This document shows positions 37,960-49,057 of a DNA stretch of 64,000 nt, in pieces. The notes under the pieces were generated by a model, which saw only the letters and a list, made by a program, of their open reading frames with translations, did no database searches and was not told the origin of the DNA. The stretch is from Hoeflea sp. (GTDB lineage Bacteria > Pseudomonadota > Alphaproteobacteria > Rhizobiales > Rhizobiaceae), in the NCBI RefSeq assembly GCF_030682515.1, contig NZ_JAUXOD010000011.1, forward strand, positions 93,608 to 157,607, read 5' to 3'. Position numbers and translations under genes: made by a program. How positions within the stretch are numbered: position 1 is the stretch's first letter; each line of letters starts with the position of its first letter.

Positions 37960-38904
37960 ATGAGCGAGGCCATCGAGATCCTGTTCACCGCCAGCTTCTG
38001 GGTCGCGGCCATCCGCATCGCCTCGCCGCTGATCTTCGCCACCATGGGCGAACTCATCTGCGAGCGCGCCGGCGTGCTCAACCTCGGCATCGAGGGCATC
38101 ATGGTGGCCGGCGCCTTCACCGGCTGGTTCACGGTCTATATGGGCGGGGACCTGTGGACCGGCGTGCTGGTGGCGGCGATGACCGGGGCGATGTTCGGGC
38201 TGCTGCACGGCTTCCTCACCGTGCCGCTGGGCCTGTCGCAGCATGTCACCGGCATCGGCATCACCCTGCTGGCCTCGAGCCTCACCTATTTCACCTATCG
38301 CATCCTGCTGCCCGAGGTGACGTCGCCGCCGAAGATCGAGCCGTTCCAGCCCTTTGCGGTTCCGGTGCTGTCGGATATCCCGGTGCTTGGACCCGCGCTG
38401 TTCAACCAGACGCCGCTCACCTATCTCGCTTATTTCACCGTGGCGGCCGTCGCCTTCGTGCTCTACCGCACTCCGGTGGGCGTGGCGGTGCGGGCGGTGG
38501 GGGAAAACCCGTCAGCGGTGGAGGCGCAGGGCATTTCGGTGACGGCGGTCAGGATCGGCGCGGTGATGGCAGGCTCGGCACTGATGGCGATCGGCGGCGC
38601 GTTCCTGACCATGTCGGCGTTCAATTCGTTCTTCTTCGAGATGATCAACGGGCGCGGCTGGATCGCCATCGCGCTGGTGGTGTTCGGGTCCTGGCGGCCC
38701 GGAAAGGCGCTGATCGGGGCGATCCTGTTTGCGGCCTTCGACGCCTACCAGGTCCGCCTCCAGCAGATCACCGGCGGCGTCATCCCCTACCAGATCTTCC
38801 TGATGATGCCGTTCGTGCTGTCGATCGTGGCCCTTGTCGTCGTCGCCCGGCGCGCGACCTATCCCAAGGCGCTGATGATCCCTTACCAGAAAGGCGAGAG
38901 ATGA
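37960..38904 (+). CDS. ABC transporter permease
   Basis: ERAGVLNLGIEGIMVAGAF motif. Confidence 0.9.
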   Translation: MSEAIEILFTASFWVAAIRIASPLIFATMGELICERAGVLNLGIEGIMVAGAFTGWFTVYMGGDLWTGVLVAAMTGAMFGLLHGFLTVPLGLSQHVTGIGITLLASSLTYFTYRILLPEVTSPPKIEPFQPFAVPVLSDIPVLGPALFNQTPLTYLAYFTVAAVAFVLYRTPVGVAVRAVGENPSAVEAQGISVTAVRIGAVMAGSALMAIGGAFLTMSAFNSFFFEMINGRGWIAIALVVFGSWRPGKALIGAILFAAFDAYQVRLQQITGGVIPYQIFLMMPFVLSIVALVVVARRATYPKALMIPYQKGER

Positions 38905-40190
38905 GTTTTGACACAATTCTCAAAGGCGGCGTCCTGCCCGACGGGACGACCGCCGACATCGGCATCCTCGACGGACGGATCGCGGCGATAGCGCCCTCAA
39001 TCGAAGCGGAAGCCGGAGAGACGATCGACATAACCGGCCATCTTGTTTCGCCGCCCTTCGTCGACCCGCATTTCCACATGGATGCGACCTTGTCCTATGG
39101 CCTGCCGCGGATCAATGCGTCGGGCACGCTCTTGGAAGGCATCGGATTGTGGGGCGAACTCAAGCCGCTTTTGACCCACGAGGCGGTGAAGGAGCGCGCG
39201 CTCGCCTATTGCGACTGGGCTGCCTCGATGGGCTTGCTTGCGATCCGGACCCATGTGGATGTCTGCGACGATCGCTTGCTGGCCGTCCAGGCGCTGATCG
39301 AGGTCCGGCAGGAGATTTCCCACTACATCGACCTGCAGCTTGTGGCGTTTCCCCAAGACGGGCTCTACCGCTCGCCCACCGCGCGCGCAAACACGATCCG
39401 GGCGCTCGATCTCGGCGTCGATGTGGTCGGCGGCATCCCGCATTTCGAGCGCACCATGGCCGACGGCCGCGCCTCCGTGACCGAGCTATGCGAGATCGCG
39501 GCAAGCCGCGGGCTGATGGTCGACATGCATTGCGACGAGACCGATGACCCGCTGTCGCGGCATATCGAGCAGCTCGCCTACGAGACGCAGCGGCTCGGGT
39601 TGCAGGGCCGGGTGGCGGGATCGCATCTCACCTCGATGCATTCGATGGACAATTACTACGTCTCCAAGCTGCTGCCACTGATGGCGGAAGCGCAGGTGGC
39701 GGCTATCCCCAATCCGCTCATCAACATCACCCTGCAGGGCCGTCACGACACCTATCCCAAGCGCCGCGGCATGACCCGGGTTCCGGAAATGCTCAGCCAC
39801 GGCATCCGGGTCGGCTTCGGCCAGGATTGCGTGCTGGATCCCTGGTACTCGCTGGGGACCGCTGACATGCTGGATGTGGCCTTCATGGGGCTGCATGTGG
39901 CGCAGATGACCAGTCCCGCCGCTATGCGCCGCTGCTACGATATGGTCACCAAGGAGAGCGCGGCGATCATGGGGCTTGAGCACTATGGGCTGGAGGTCGG
40001 CAAGCGGGCCGATCTGGTGGTTCTGGATGCCGGCGATCCGGTCGAGGCGATCCGGCTGCGCGCCACACGCCTGCTGGTGATGGCCAGGGGCAAGGTGATT
40101 GCCCGCCGCGCGCGCTCGCCGATGCAGCTCTCCATCGACGGGCGTGAAGGCGCGGTGGACAGGCGTTTCCGGACGCCCGCTCCAGTCTGA
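38901..40190 (+). CDS. Amidohydrolase family protein, cytosine deaminase-like
   Basis: VDPHFHMDATLSYG; RTHVDVCD; DMHCDETDD; GFGQDCVLDPWYSLG. Confidence 0.85.
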   Translation: MSFDTILKGGVLPDGTTADIGILDGRIAAIAPSIEAEAGETIDITGHLVSPPFVDPHFHMDATLSYGLPRINASGTLLEGIGLWGELKPLLTHEAVKERALAYCDWAASMGLLAIRTHVDVCDDRLLAVQALIEVRQEISHYIDLQLVAFPQDGLYRSPTARANTIRALDLGVDVVGGIPHFERTMADGRASVTELCEIAASRGLMVDMHCDETDDPLSRHIEQLAYETQRLGLQGRVAGSHLTSMHSMDNYYVSKLLPLMAEAQVAAIPNPLINITLQGRHDTYPKRRGMTRVPEMLSHGIRVGFGQDCVLDPWYSLGTADMLDVAFMGLHVAQMTSPAAMRRCYDMVTKESAAIMGLEHYGLEVGKRADLVVLDAGDPVEAIRLRATRLLVMARGKVIARRARSPMQLSIDGREGAVDRRFRTPAPV

Positions 40191-40201
40191 AACAGACCTG
40201 T

Positions 40202-40219
40202 CCGCGCTGATGAGCGCGG
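40202..40219 (+). terminator. Hairpin after the cytosine-deaminase-like gene
   Basis: CCGCGCT-GATG-AGCGCGG perfect 7-bp stem; weak T tract. Confidence 0.45.
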
Positions 40220-40290
40220 GGTTAACAATTGCGAAAGCGCGCAGCTTTATAGTGCGAGGGTGTAGTTTTGCGTAAAAGGGTGCTCCTCGT

Positions 40291-40956
40291 ATGGCCGCTG
40301 CAAAGCGCCGACTGTTTCATGCATTCAAAGTCTCCCGAAAGCTTGCGCTTCTTTCGGGCGGCTTCCTGCTTTTTCTGGGAGCTTCCGGAACGGCCGCGCT
40401 GATGTTCGCGCCCGCCAGCATGATCCCCGGTTTCTCGAACAAGCCCGGGGGGCATTGCAAGACACTCTACCAGTCCGAGTTCAGGCGTGGCGAGGAAAAG
40501 CGCCTGATTGCCGTTATCTCCACGGACGACCTTGAGCCGCTGGCACGGGTCCGGACCGGGGTGAGGCTTGCCCGTCACCTGGCTGACACGATGCATCCGG
40601 ACCTGGTGATCGTGCAGGTCGCCTATCATCGTGGACCGACCGCGCGCTCGGAGCTTCGGGGGAATGCCATCGGCGCGGAGATCGTGCATGCGCCGCATCC
40701 CGCCAAGACCATGGCCACCACGAAACCCTGGGAAGTGCGTTATGTCGATGCCCTGCCCACAGGGGCAGGCCTCTACTTCGGATCCCGCGTCGACATGCGC
40801 CTCACCGAGATCGAGACCGTCAATCACGAGATCGAACTGGTCGAAGGCTGCGATGGCGATGTGGTCGACGAGGCGCCCGAGACGGCTTCCACGGGCGGCC
40901 AAGCCAAGAAGGCGGCTGCGGCAAAAGACAAGCCTGCCGCAGCGCCCGGCCACTGA
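40291..40956 (+). CDS. Hypothetical protein with single N-terminal TM segment
   Basis: LALLSGGFLLFLGASGTAALMF TM; extracytoplasmic domain with few Cys; Ala/Lys-rich tail. Confidence 0.7.
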   Translation: MAAAKRRLFHAFKVSRKLALLSGGFLLFLGASGTAALMFAPASMIPGFSNKPGGHCKTLYQSEFRRGEEKRLIAVISTDDLEPLARVRTGVRLARHLADTMHPDLVIVQVAYHRGPTARSELRGNAIGAEIVHAPHPAKTMATTKPWEVRYVDALPTGAGLYFGSRVDMRLTEIETVNHEIELVEGCDGDVVDEAPETASTGGQAKKAAAAKDKPAAAPGH

Positions 40957-41012
40957 CGCTTCACGCGGTCACCCGGACACAAAGCATGCGACCGGCAAAC
41001 CCCGCGGAGGGT

Positions 41013-42509
41013 CTATTCCGAGCGGGCTTTTCGTGCCGGGAAGAGAATGACGTCGCGGATTGACGGCGCGTTCGTGAGAAGCATGATCAGGCGGTCGACG
41101 CCGATGCCCAGTCCGCCCGCGGGCGGCATGCCCTGGTCGATGGCGTCGAGGAACTCGTCGTCGAGCTGCTTTTCGCTTTCGCCGCGGGCATGGGCCTGCT
41201 CCAGTTGCTCGACCATGCGCTTGCGCTGCTCTTCCGGATCGTTGAGTTCGGAGAAGGCGTTGCCCAGTTCCCAGGCATTGCAATAGGTCTCGAACCGCTC
41301 GACCAGCCGCGGTTCGCCCGGCACTTCCTTGGCGAAGGGTGAGATGTCCTTGGGGAAATGGGTGACGTGGGCCGGCTGGATCAGCGTGGCCTCAACCTTT
41401 TCCTCGAAGATGAAGGCCAGACATTCGCCCCAGGTCCAGTCATCCTCGATCTCGAAGCCGGCAGCTTTTGCAGCAGCCCGCGCCTCTTCGTCCGTCGCCA
41501 TCGCGCGGAAGTCTATGCCCGTGGCATCCTTGACGGCGTCGGGCATGGGGACCCGCGGGAAGGGGCCCTTGAACGACAATTCCTTGTCGCCATACATGAA
41601 CTCGGTCGTGCCATGGATGGTCATGGCCAGCTTTTCGAACAGCCGCTCCACCAGGCCCATGATGTCTTCGTAATCGGCATAGGCCCAGTAGCATTCGAGC
41701 ATGGTGAATTCGGGATTGTGCCGCGTCGACACACCCTCGTTGCGGAAATTGCGGTTGACCTCGAACACCTTGTCGGTAAGGCCCGAGACCAGGGCCCGCT
41801 TCAGGTAAAGCTCCGGCGCGATGCGCAGGTACATGTCGAGCTTGAGCGTGTTGTGGTGGGTCTTGAAGGGTTCGGCCGTGGCGCCGCCATAGACCGAATG
41901 CAGCATCGGCGTCTCGATTTCCATGAAGCCGTCGTCTTCCATGAAGCGGCGGATGCCGGAGACGATCTTCGAGCGCTGCTGGAAGCGGAGCTTGGAATCC
42001 TCGTTGGTCATGATGTCGAGGTGGCGCTTGCGGTAGCGCAATTCGATATCCGTGAGCCCATGCCACTTCTCGGGCATCGGCAGCAAGGACTTGGTCAGCA
42101 TGGTGATCTCGTGGGCGTTGACGGTAAGTTCGCCGCGCTTGGTGCGCCGGACTTCGCCGGTGACGCCGATGATGTCGCCGAGGTCGATCAGCGGCAGCAG
42201 CGCCCGCGCCTCTTCGGGCGTGGTGTCCTTGTGGCTGAAGATCTGGACCTTGCCCGAAGCGTCGTGAAGATCCATGAACATGCCGGAATTGCGCGACGAA
42301 TAGACCCGGCCGGCAACGGTGACGATGTCGCCGGTCAGGGTGTCGGGCTCAATGTCCGCATATTTCTCCGCCAGCTCCGAATTCGTCAGGGTGCGGTGGA
42401 AATGCGCCGGATAGACCTCGGCGACCGTCTCGCGCAATTTCGCGAGCTTCTGGGCGCGGACCTCGGTGACATCGGACGACAGGACGGGTTCGGTTGTGGT
42501 GTCGGTCAT
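41013..42509 (-). CDS. lysS: Lysyl-tRNA synthetase (class II)
   Basis: FMDLHDASGKVQIF OB fold; FMEIETPMLHSVYGGATAEPFKTHHN; GLGIGVDRLIMLLT motif 3. Confidence 0.95.
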   Translation of the reverse strand: MTDTTTEPVLSSDVTEVRAQKLAKLRETVAEVYPAHFHRTLTNSELAEKYADIEPDTLTGDIVTVAGRVYSSRNSGMFMDLHDASGKVQIFSHKDTTPEEARALLPLIDLGDIIGVTGEVRRTKRGELTVNAHEITMLTKSLLPMPEKWHGLTDIELRYRKRHLDIMTNEDSKLRFQQRSKIVSGIRRFMEDDGFMEIETPMLHSVYGGATAEPFKTHHNTLKLDMYLRIAPELYLKRALVSGLTDKVFEVNRNFRNEGVSTRHNPEFTMLECYWAYADYEDIMGLVERLFEKLAMTIHGTTEFMYGDKELSFKGPFPRVPMPDAVKDATGIDFRAMATDEEARAAAKAAGFEIEDDWTWGECLAFIFEEKVEATLIQPAHVTHFPKDISPFAKEVPGEPRLVERFETYCNAWELGNAFSELNDPEEQRKRMVEQLEQAHARGESEKQLDDEFLDAIDQGMPPAGGLGIGVDRLIMLLTNAPSIRDVILFPARKARSE

Positions 42510-42513
42510 GGGA

Positions 42514-43986
42514 TTACCCGTTGTTGGCTTTGGCGGCATCGACGCCCGCCTTGACGGCGGCTTCGGCCTGCTTGAGGCGCTGGCGGACGACGGAGCGGCC
42601 GAGAATGGCCATGGACTCGAAAAGCGGGAGGGACCGCGAGGAGCCCGAGACGGCGATGAACAGCGGCGCAAGCAGGTTGCGCAACTTGATCTCGGTCCGC
42701 TCGGAAATGGCGCGCAGTTCCGCCTCGATGCTCTCGGCGGTCCATTCGAAGATGGTTTCGAGATCCGGCTGGACTGCCTGCAGGATCTGGAGCACGTCCT
42801 CGAGCGACACCTTCTTGATGCCCGAGAAATCCGCAGCCGTCAGGCCCAGGTCGCCCTTGAGCAGGAAGCCGGTGAGGTCCGGCAGGTCGGAGAGCTTGGT
42901 GATGCGCGACTGCGCCAGTTTCATGCCTTCGCCGAAGCGGTCGTTCTCCTGCGCCCAGGCGAGGACGCGGGCAATGAACTCTGCTCCCGAGATGCCTTCG
43001 CGCAGCCAGCGGCCATTGAGCCAGTCCAGCTTCTGCAGGTCGAAGATCGCGCCGGCCTTGGACAGGTTCTCCGGATCGAACTTGCCCGCGAGCTGCTCCA
43101 TGGTCAGCATTTCCTCGCCCTCGGTGATCTGGATGAAGAACAGGCCGAGGAAGTTCATCAGCGCTTCGGGCAGATAGCCGAGCGCCGCGTAGTAGGAGAT
43201 GGATGTCGGGTTCTTGCGTTTCGACAGCTTGGACTTGTCGGCGTTGCGCATCAGCGACAGATGCATGAACACCGGCGGCTCAAGGCCGAGATACTGGTAG
43301 ATCAAGATGTGCTTGGGCACCGAGGACAACCATTCCTCGCCGCGCGCCACATGGGTGATCTTCATCAGATGATCGTCGACCACATTGGCCATGTGATAGG
43401 TCGGCATGCCGTCGGCCTTGAGCAGCACCTGCATGTCGATCGCGTCCCAGGGAATGTCGACCTCGCCATAGACGCCGTCGACGAATGTGCAGGAGCCTTC
43501 GGTGGGGATCTTCATCCGCACCACGGACGGCTCGCCGGCTTGCATGCGGTTCGTGACTTCCTCGGCCGTGAGCGTCAGGCAGCGGCCGTCATATTTCGGC
43601 GGCTTGCCGGCAGCCCGCTGGGCCGCGCGCATTTCATCGAGCCGTTCGGGCGTGCAGAAGCAGCGGAAGCCATGGCCGTTCGCGACGATCTTTTCGACGT
43701 ACGGAAGATAGATGTCCTTGCGCTCGGACTGGCGGTAGGGGCCGTAGGGGCCGCCGATGTCGGGGCCTTCGGACCAGGTCAGGCCGCACCATTTGAGGGC
43801 GTCCAGCACCTTCTGCTCGAATTCGGGCGTCGAACGGGTGGCGTCGGTGTCTTCGATCCGCAGGATGAACTCGCCGCCGTGCTTCTTGGCGAACAGGTAG
43901 TTGAACAGCGCGATGTAGGCGGTGCCCACATGCGGCTCGCCGGTCGGAGACGGTGCGATGCGCACCCGCGTTGCAGTGTTGGCCAT
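42514..43986 (-). CDS. gltX: Glutamyl-tRNA synthetase
   Basis: RIAPSPTGEPHVGTAYIALFN (HIGH-type); KLSKRKNPTS (KMSKS-type). Confidence 0.94.
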   Translation of the reverse strand: MANTATRVRIAPSPTGEPHVGTAYIALFNYLFAKKHGGEFILRIEDTDATRSTPEFEQKVLDALKWCGLTWSEGPDIGGPYGPYRQSERKDIYLPYVEKIVANGHGFRCFCTPERLDEMRAAQRAAGKPPKYDGRCLTLTAEEVTNRMQAGEPSVVRMKIPTEGSCTFVDGVYGEVDIPWDAIDMQVLLKADGMPTYHMANVVDDHLMKITHVARGEEWLSSVPKHILIYQYLGLEPPVFMHLSLMRNADKSKLSKRKNPTSISYYAALGYLPEALMNFLGLFFIQITEGEEMLTMEQLAGKFDPENLSKAGAIFDLQKLDWLNGRWLREGISGAEFIARVLAWAQENDRFGEGMKLAQSRITKLSDLPDLTGFLLKGDLGLTAADFSGIKKVSLEDVLQILQAVQPDLETIFEWTAESIEAELRAISERTEIKLRNLLAPLFIAVSGSSRSLPLFESMAILGRSVVRQRLKQAEAAVKAGVDAAKANNG

Positions 43987-44205
43987 GTGTCTTCGCCTGC
44001 TTTCAGGTCCGGTTGGATGGTGCGCGCCGCGGCTGGCGCCGGCTGCGATCGCCCGCTGGATACGCTGCGGCCAGGCAAGGCGCGGCGGTGAACGGCAGGC
44101 GCTGCCTTAGGCCATATTGCGCCCGTTGCGTCAAGTATAGGGGCTTTCCGCTTGCCTCTGGCCCAGGCTTGTCGACGGCGTGGCGGCAGTCGTGGATTGT
44201 GATGC

Positions 44206-44231
44206 ATTCCTGATTTACGTACCTCAGGAAT
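44206..44231. promoter_or_regulatory. Palindrome upstream of the LacI-family gene (candidate operator)
   Basis: ATTCCTGA-TTTACGTACC-TCAGGAAT, perfect 8-bp arms. Confidence 0.5.
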
Positions 44232-44260
44232 TGCTCTAGAACGCGGGGCAGGAGGAGACC

Positions 44261-45283
44261 ATGCGGCCAACGGTGCATGACATTGCTGCAGAAGCAGGCG
44301 TCAGTCTGGCGACCGTTGACCGGGTGCTCAATGGCCGGCCGGGCGTGCGCCGGCAAACCGTCGAGAGGGTGGAGAAGGCTGTCCACCGGCTCGGGTATAT
44401 TCGCGATCTCACGGCGGCGAACCTGGCCCGCAGGCGGATCTATCCGCTTGTGTTCATTATCCCGTCGGGGCCCAACAGTTTCATGCGCGTGCTTGAGGCG
44501 GAAATCGCCTCGGCGATGCAGCGGTCTCCCATCGATCGCACATCGATCCGGATCGAGACCGTTCCTCCCTTCGATCCGGATGCGATCGTCCGGGTCCTGG
44601 ACGCGATCGACCCGAAGACCGTCACCGGCGTGGCGCTGGTCGCCACCGATACCGAGGAGATTCGAGCCGCAGTCGACCGGCTGATCGATCAGGGCGTTCA
44701 GGTGGCCACGCTTGTCTCGGACCTGCCGGGATCCCGGCGGGTGCATTATTGCGGCATCGACAATATCGCCGCCGGCCGCACCGCGGGAAACCTGATCGGA
44801 CGGTTCTGCGCGGGGCGGTCCGGCAAGGTGCTCGTGGTCGCGGGCTCCCTGAAACTGTCCGATCACATGGACCGGGCCTCGGGCTTCGCGGCGGTGCTGG
44901 AGGCGGAGTTCCCCGATCTTGCCATCGTCGGGCCCGTGGAAACCAATGACGACGCCGATACGGTCGGACAGGCTGTCGGGGCGGCGCTGGATGCGGATCC
45001 CGCGATCGTGGCGATCTACAATCTCGGCGCCGGCAACCGCGGGCTGATCGAGGGGATCGCGGCGCGACCCGCGCGCAGGCTTTCGGTGGTCGCCCATGAG
45101 GTGACCGAGCATTCGCGCCGGGCGCTGGCCGACGGCGTTTTTGACGCAATCATCAATCAGGATTGCGGCCATGAGGTGCGCAGCGCCATCCGCGTGCTCA
45201 AGGCCCATGCCGACGGGCTCGATCCGCTCAGCGACCAGGAACGGATTCGCATCGACATTTTTCTCAAGGACAATCTGCCATGA
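44261..45283 (+). CDS. LacI-family transcriptional regulator
   Basis: TVHDIAAEAGVSLATVDRVLNGRPGV HTH; PBP1 domain. Confidence 0.93.
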   Translation: MRPTVHDIAAEAGVSLATVDRVLNGRPGVRRQTVERVEKAVHRLGYIRDLTAANLARRRIYPLVFIIPSGPNSFMRVLEAEIASAMQRSPIDRTSIRIETVPPFDPDAIVRVLDAIDPKTVTGVALVATDTEEIRAAVDRLIDQGVQVATLVSDLPGSRRVHYCGIDNIAAGRTAGNLIGRFCAGRSGKVLVVAGSLKLSDHMDRASGFAAVLEAEFPDLAIVGPVETNDDADTVGQAVGAALDADPAIVAIYNLGAGNRGLIEGIAARPARRLSVVAHEVTEHSRRALADGVFDAIINQDCGHEVRSAIRVLKAHADGLDPLSDQERIRIDIFLKDNLP

Positions 45284-45325
45284 CGGTCGGCCACGCTCAG
45301 CTTCTGATGGAAAGGACATTCAGCC

Positions 45326-46780
45326 ATGTATCTCGGTCTTGATCTCGGAACTTCGTCGCTCAAGGCGCTGCTGATCGATGACAGCCAGCGCATCCTCGGG
45401 TCGGCGAGCGCGCCCTTGACCGTGGAGCGGCTGCATCCCGGATGGTCGGAGCAGGATCCGGACAGCTGGATCGCGGCCACGCGGGCGGCGCTTGCCGAAC
45501 TGGCAAAGTTTCACGCGGCGGAACTCGCAAAGGTGCGCGGCATCGGCCTGTCGGGGCATATGCATGGGGCCACGACGATCGACCGGGCCGGAAAGGTGAT
45601 CCGGCCCTGCATCCTGTGGAACGACACGCGCAGCTTCAAGGAGGCGGCAGAGCTCGACGCCGATCCGCAGTTCCGGCGGCTGACCGGCAACATCGTCTTC
45701 CCGGGCTTCACGGCGCCAAAGCTGAAATGGATGGCGGCTAACGAACCCGAGGCCTTCGCCCGCGTGGCGAAGGTGCTGCTGCCCAAGGATTACCTCAGGC
45801 TCTGGCTCACGGGCGAGGCTATCTCCGAGATGTCGGATTCGGCCGGAACTTCCTGGCTCGATGTCGGAAAGCGCGCCTGGGACGATGGCCTGCTTTCGGC
45901 CACCGGTCTTGATCGCAGCCAAATGCCGGCGCTGGTCGAGGGCACCGAACGGGCGGGCTCGTTGCGCGCGGATGTGGCCGCGGAGCTGGGGCTGCCCACG
46001 GGCATTCCCATTGCCGGCGGCGCTGGCGACAATGCGGCGTCGGCCTGCGGCATGGGAACGGTGGGCGACAACCATGCCTTTGCCTCGCTCGGCACGTCGG
46101 GCGTGCTGTTTGCGGCCAACAACCGCTATCTGCCCAATCCCGACAGCGCCGTGCACGCCTTCTGTCACGCGCTGCCGGGCACCTGGCACCAGATGGGGGT
46201 GATCCTGTCGGCCACGGATTCGCTGAACTGGCTTTCGGGCGTGACCTCGACCCAGCCCGCGGTGCTGACCTCCGAGCTCGGAGAGACCCTTGAGGCGCCG
46301 GGCTCGGTGCTGTTCCTCCCCTATCTTTCCGGCGAGCGCACGCCGCACAATGACGCATCGATCCGCGGCGCCTTTGCCGGCCTCGGGCATGAATCCGACC
46401 GCGTGGCCCTGACCCGCGCCGTGGTCGAAGGCGTGAGCTTCGCCTTCCGCGACAGTCTCGCAGCGCTCGCCCAGGCGGGAACCTCGCTCACGCGGGTGAC
46501 CGCGATTGGCGGCGGATCGCGGTCCCGCTACTGGCTCGAGGCGCTGGCCACTGTCCTGAACCTGCCGGTCGACATTCCCGAGGGCGGCGATTTCGGCGCC
46601 GCGTTCGGCGCGGCCCGCCTCGGCCTGATCGCGGCGGAGCACGCCGACCCGCTTTCGGTCTGCACCCAGCCCGCGACCGAATCCACCATTCTTCCCAATC
46701 GCGATCTCGCTCCGGCCTTTGACGAGGCCTACGGGCGGTATCGCTCCCTCTATCCCGCACTCAAAGGAGCCATGTCATGA
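45326..46780 (+). CDS. xylB: Xylulokinase
   Basis: FGGY family: [45 protein letters not shown]. Confidence 0.93.
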   Translation: MYLGLDLGTSSLKALLIDDSQRILGSASAPLTVERLHPGWSEQDPDSWIAATRAALAELAKFHAAELAKVRGIGLSGHMHGATTIDRAGKVIRPCILWNDTRSFKEAAELDADPQFRRLTGNIVFPGFTAPKLKWMAANEPEAFARVAKVLLPKDYLRLWLTGEAISEMSDSAGTSWLDVGKRAWDDGLLSATGLDRSQMPALVEGTERAGSLRADVAAELGLPTGIPIAGGAGDNAASACGMGTVGDNHAFASLGTSGVLFAANNRYLPNPDSAVHAFCHALPGTWHQMGVILSATDSLNWLSGVTSTQPAVLTSELGETLEAPGSVLFLPYLSGERTPHNDASIRGAFAGLGHESDRVALTRAVVEGVSFAFRDSLAALAQAGTSLTRVTAIGGGSRSRYWLEALATVLNLPVDIPEGGDFGAAFGAARLGLIAAEHADPLSVCTQPATESTILPNRDLAPAFDEAYGRYRSLYPALKGAMS

Positions 46781-48090
46781 GCACTGGATTTTTCGGCGAC
46801 GTCACCAAGATCAAATATGAAGGCCCGGACAGCACCAATCCGCTGGCCTTCCGCCACTACAATGCCGATGAGACCGTCATGGGCAAGCGGATGGAAGACC
46901 ATCTGCGCTTCGCCGTCGCTTATTGGCATTCCTTCGCCTGGGAGGGCGGCGATCCGTTCGGCGGCCGCACCTTCGAGCGTCCCTGGTTTCCGGCCGACAC
47001 GATGCAACTGGCGAAGCTCAAGGCCGACGTGGCGTTCGAGATGTTCTCGGCGCTGGGTGCGCCGTTCTACTGCTTCCACGACGCCGATGTGCGCCCCGAA
47101 GGGGAGAGCTTCGCCGAGAACACGCGCAACCTCGAAGAGATCGTCGACTATTTCGCCCGCAAGCAGGAGGCGACCGGCGTCAAGCTGCTGTGGGGTACGG
47201 CCAATCTGTTTTCCCACCGCCGCTACATGGGCGGCGCGGCGACCAACCCCGATCCGGACGTCTTCGCCTTCGCCGCGGCCACGGTGAAGACCTGCATCGA
47301 CGCCACCCACAAGCTTGGCGGTGCCAATTATGTGCTGTGGGGCGGGCGCGAGGGCTATGAGACGCTGCTCAACACCGACCTCAAGCGCGAGGACACCCAG
47401 CTTGGCCGTTTCCTCAATCTTGTCGTCGAGTACAAGCACAAGATCGGCTTCAAGGGCACGATCCTGATCGAACCCAAGCCGCAGGAGCCGACCAAGCACC
47501 AGTATGATTACGACGTCGCCACGGTCTACGGTTTCCTCAAGCGCCACGGGCTCGAGAACGAGGTCAAGGTCAACATCGAGCAGGGACACGCCATCCTTGC
47601 CGGCCATTCCTTCGAGCATGAACTCGAGCTCGCCCAGGCGCTCGGGATCTTCGGCTCCATCGACATGAACCGCAACGATTACCAGTCCGGCTGGGACACC
47701 GACCAGTTCCCCAACAATGTGCCGGAAATGACGCTCGCCTATTACGCCATCCTGAAGGGCGGCGGGTTCTCGACCGGCGGCACGAATTTCGACGCCAAGC
47801 TCAGGCGCCAGTCGCTCGATCCTGAAGACCTGCTCTATGCCCATATCGGCGGGATGGACACCTGCGCGCGGGCCCTGAAAGCGGCAGCGAAGATGGTCGA
47901 GGACGGCGTGCTGACGCGCTTCGTCGAGAAGCGCTATTCCGGCTGGGACACGCCTGAAGCCAAGAAGATGCTCGACGGCTCCCATACGCTTTCCGACATC
48001 GCCGACTATGTCATGGGCGCCGACGTCAATCCGCAGCCGAAGTCCGGCCGCCAGGAATATCTGGAGAACGCCGTCAACCGCTACGTCTGA
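46777..48090 (+). CDS. xylA: Xylose isomerase
   Basis: [44 protein letters not shown]. Confidence 0.96.
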   Translation: MSTGFFGDVTKIKYEGPDSTNPLAFRHYNADETVMGKRMEDHLRFAVAYWHSFAWEGGDPFGGRTFERPWFPADTMQLAKLKADVAFEMFSALGAPFYCFHDADVRPEGESFAENTRNLEEIVDYFARKQEATGVKLLWGTANLFSHRRYMGGAATNPDPDVFAFAAATVKTCIDATHKLGGANYVLWGGREGYETLLNTDLKREDTQLGRFLNLVVEYKHKIGFKGTILIEPKPQEPTKHQYDYDVATVYGFLKRHGLENEVKVNIEQGHAILAGHSFEHELELAQALGIFGSIDMNRNDYQSGWDTDQFPNNVPEMTLAYYAILKGGGFSTGGTNFDAKLRRQSLDPEDLLYAHIGGMDTCARALKAAAKMVEDGVLTRFVEKRYSGWDTPEAKKMLDGSHTLSDIADYVMGADVNPQPKSGRQEYLENAVNRYV

Positions 48091-48104
48091 CGATCCCAAC
48101 CTGA

Positions 48105-48136
48105 AAGCGGCGGCTCGGAGAGACGAGCCGCCGCTT
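48105..48136 (+). terminator. Rho-independent-type terminator after xylA
   Basis: Perfect 13-bp stem AAGCGGCGGCTCG-GAGAGA-CGAGCCGCCGCTT. Confidence 0.8.
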
Positions 48137-48225
48137 CTTGACGGCTGTATTTGTTTGCGTGCCGGCGTCGCGTGGCGTAAATCGGGCTTCCCATCCGAAG
48201 ATACCTCCTCAAAGGAAGCATCGCC

Positions 48226-49023
48226 ATGCAATTTGCACGCCTGAACGGTATCGTCATCCATCATCAGGTGATCGGTGCGGCGCCGGACCGGCCGACCATC
48301 GTGTTTGCCAATTCGCTCGGCACCGATTACCGCATCTGGCGCGACGTGATCGTCAGGCTCGCGGGCGACTTCGGCATCATCGCCTATGACAAGCGCGGCC
48401 ATGGCCTGTCGGAGTGCGCCGAGGGCCCGATCACCACGAACGATCATGTCAACGATCTTGCTGCCCTGCTCGATCATTTCAACGCCAGGAAAGTCATCGT
48501 CTGCGGACTGTCGGTGGGCGGCATGATCGCCCAGGGACTGGCCGCCATCCGGCCCGATCTGGTGCGGGCGCTGATCCTGTGCGACACCGGCCACAAGATC
48601 GGCACGCCGGAGATGTGGGACGCACGGATCTCAGCGATCACGGAGCAGGGCATAGCCGGCATTTCCGACGTGATCCTGGAGCGCTGGTTCACGAAAGCCT
48701 ATCGCAGCCCGGACAACGCTGAATTCACCGGATACCGGATGATGCTGGAGCGAAGCCCGCTCGAAGGCTATCTCGGCACATGCGCGGCGATCCGCGACAG
48801 CGATTTCACCCAGTCGAGTGCCGCGCTCCAGCTGCCGGTCATCTGCGTGGTTGGTACCGAGGATGGCTCGACGCCGCCTGCGCTGGTGGGCGAACTGGCG
48901 CGGCTCATTCCCGGAGCGATGTACCAGGAGATCCCCGGCGCCGCGCATCTGCCCTGCATCGAGAAGCCGGTGGAACTGACCGAAATCATCAGGGCCTTCA
49001 TCGAGCGGCTCCCCGCCGCCTGA
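48226..49023 (+). CDS. pcaD: Alpha/beta hydrolase, 3-oxoadipate enol-lactonase-like
   Basis: CGLSVGGMIAQGLAAIRPD nucleophile elbow; PcaD-like length and context-free motif order. Confidence 0.75.
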   Translation: MQFARLNGIVIHHQVIGAAPDRPTIVFANSLGTDYRIWRDVIVRLAGDFGIIAYDKRGHGLSECAEGPITTNDHVNDLAALLDHFNARKVIVCGLSVGGMIAQGLAAIRPDLVRALILCDTGHKIGTPEMWDARISAITEQGIAGISDVILERWFTKAYRSPDNAEFTGYRMMLERSPLEGYLGTCAAIRDSDFTQSSAALQLPVICVVGTEDGSTPPALVGELARLIPGAMYQEIPGAAHLPCIEKPVELTEIIRAFIERLPAA

Positions 49024-49057
49024 AGCCTGTTTTCCTCACACTTCTCGCAGGACCGCA

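Noticed and set aside
38154-40190. 678-aa single ORF as listed in the track
   Set aside because: N-terminal part is the out-of-frame shadow of the permease; real amidohydrolase starts at ATG 38901.
46750-48594. 614-aa minus-strand ORF opposite xylA
   Set aside because: Antisense artefact over a certain xylA; also crosses the strong terminator at 48105-48136.
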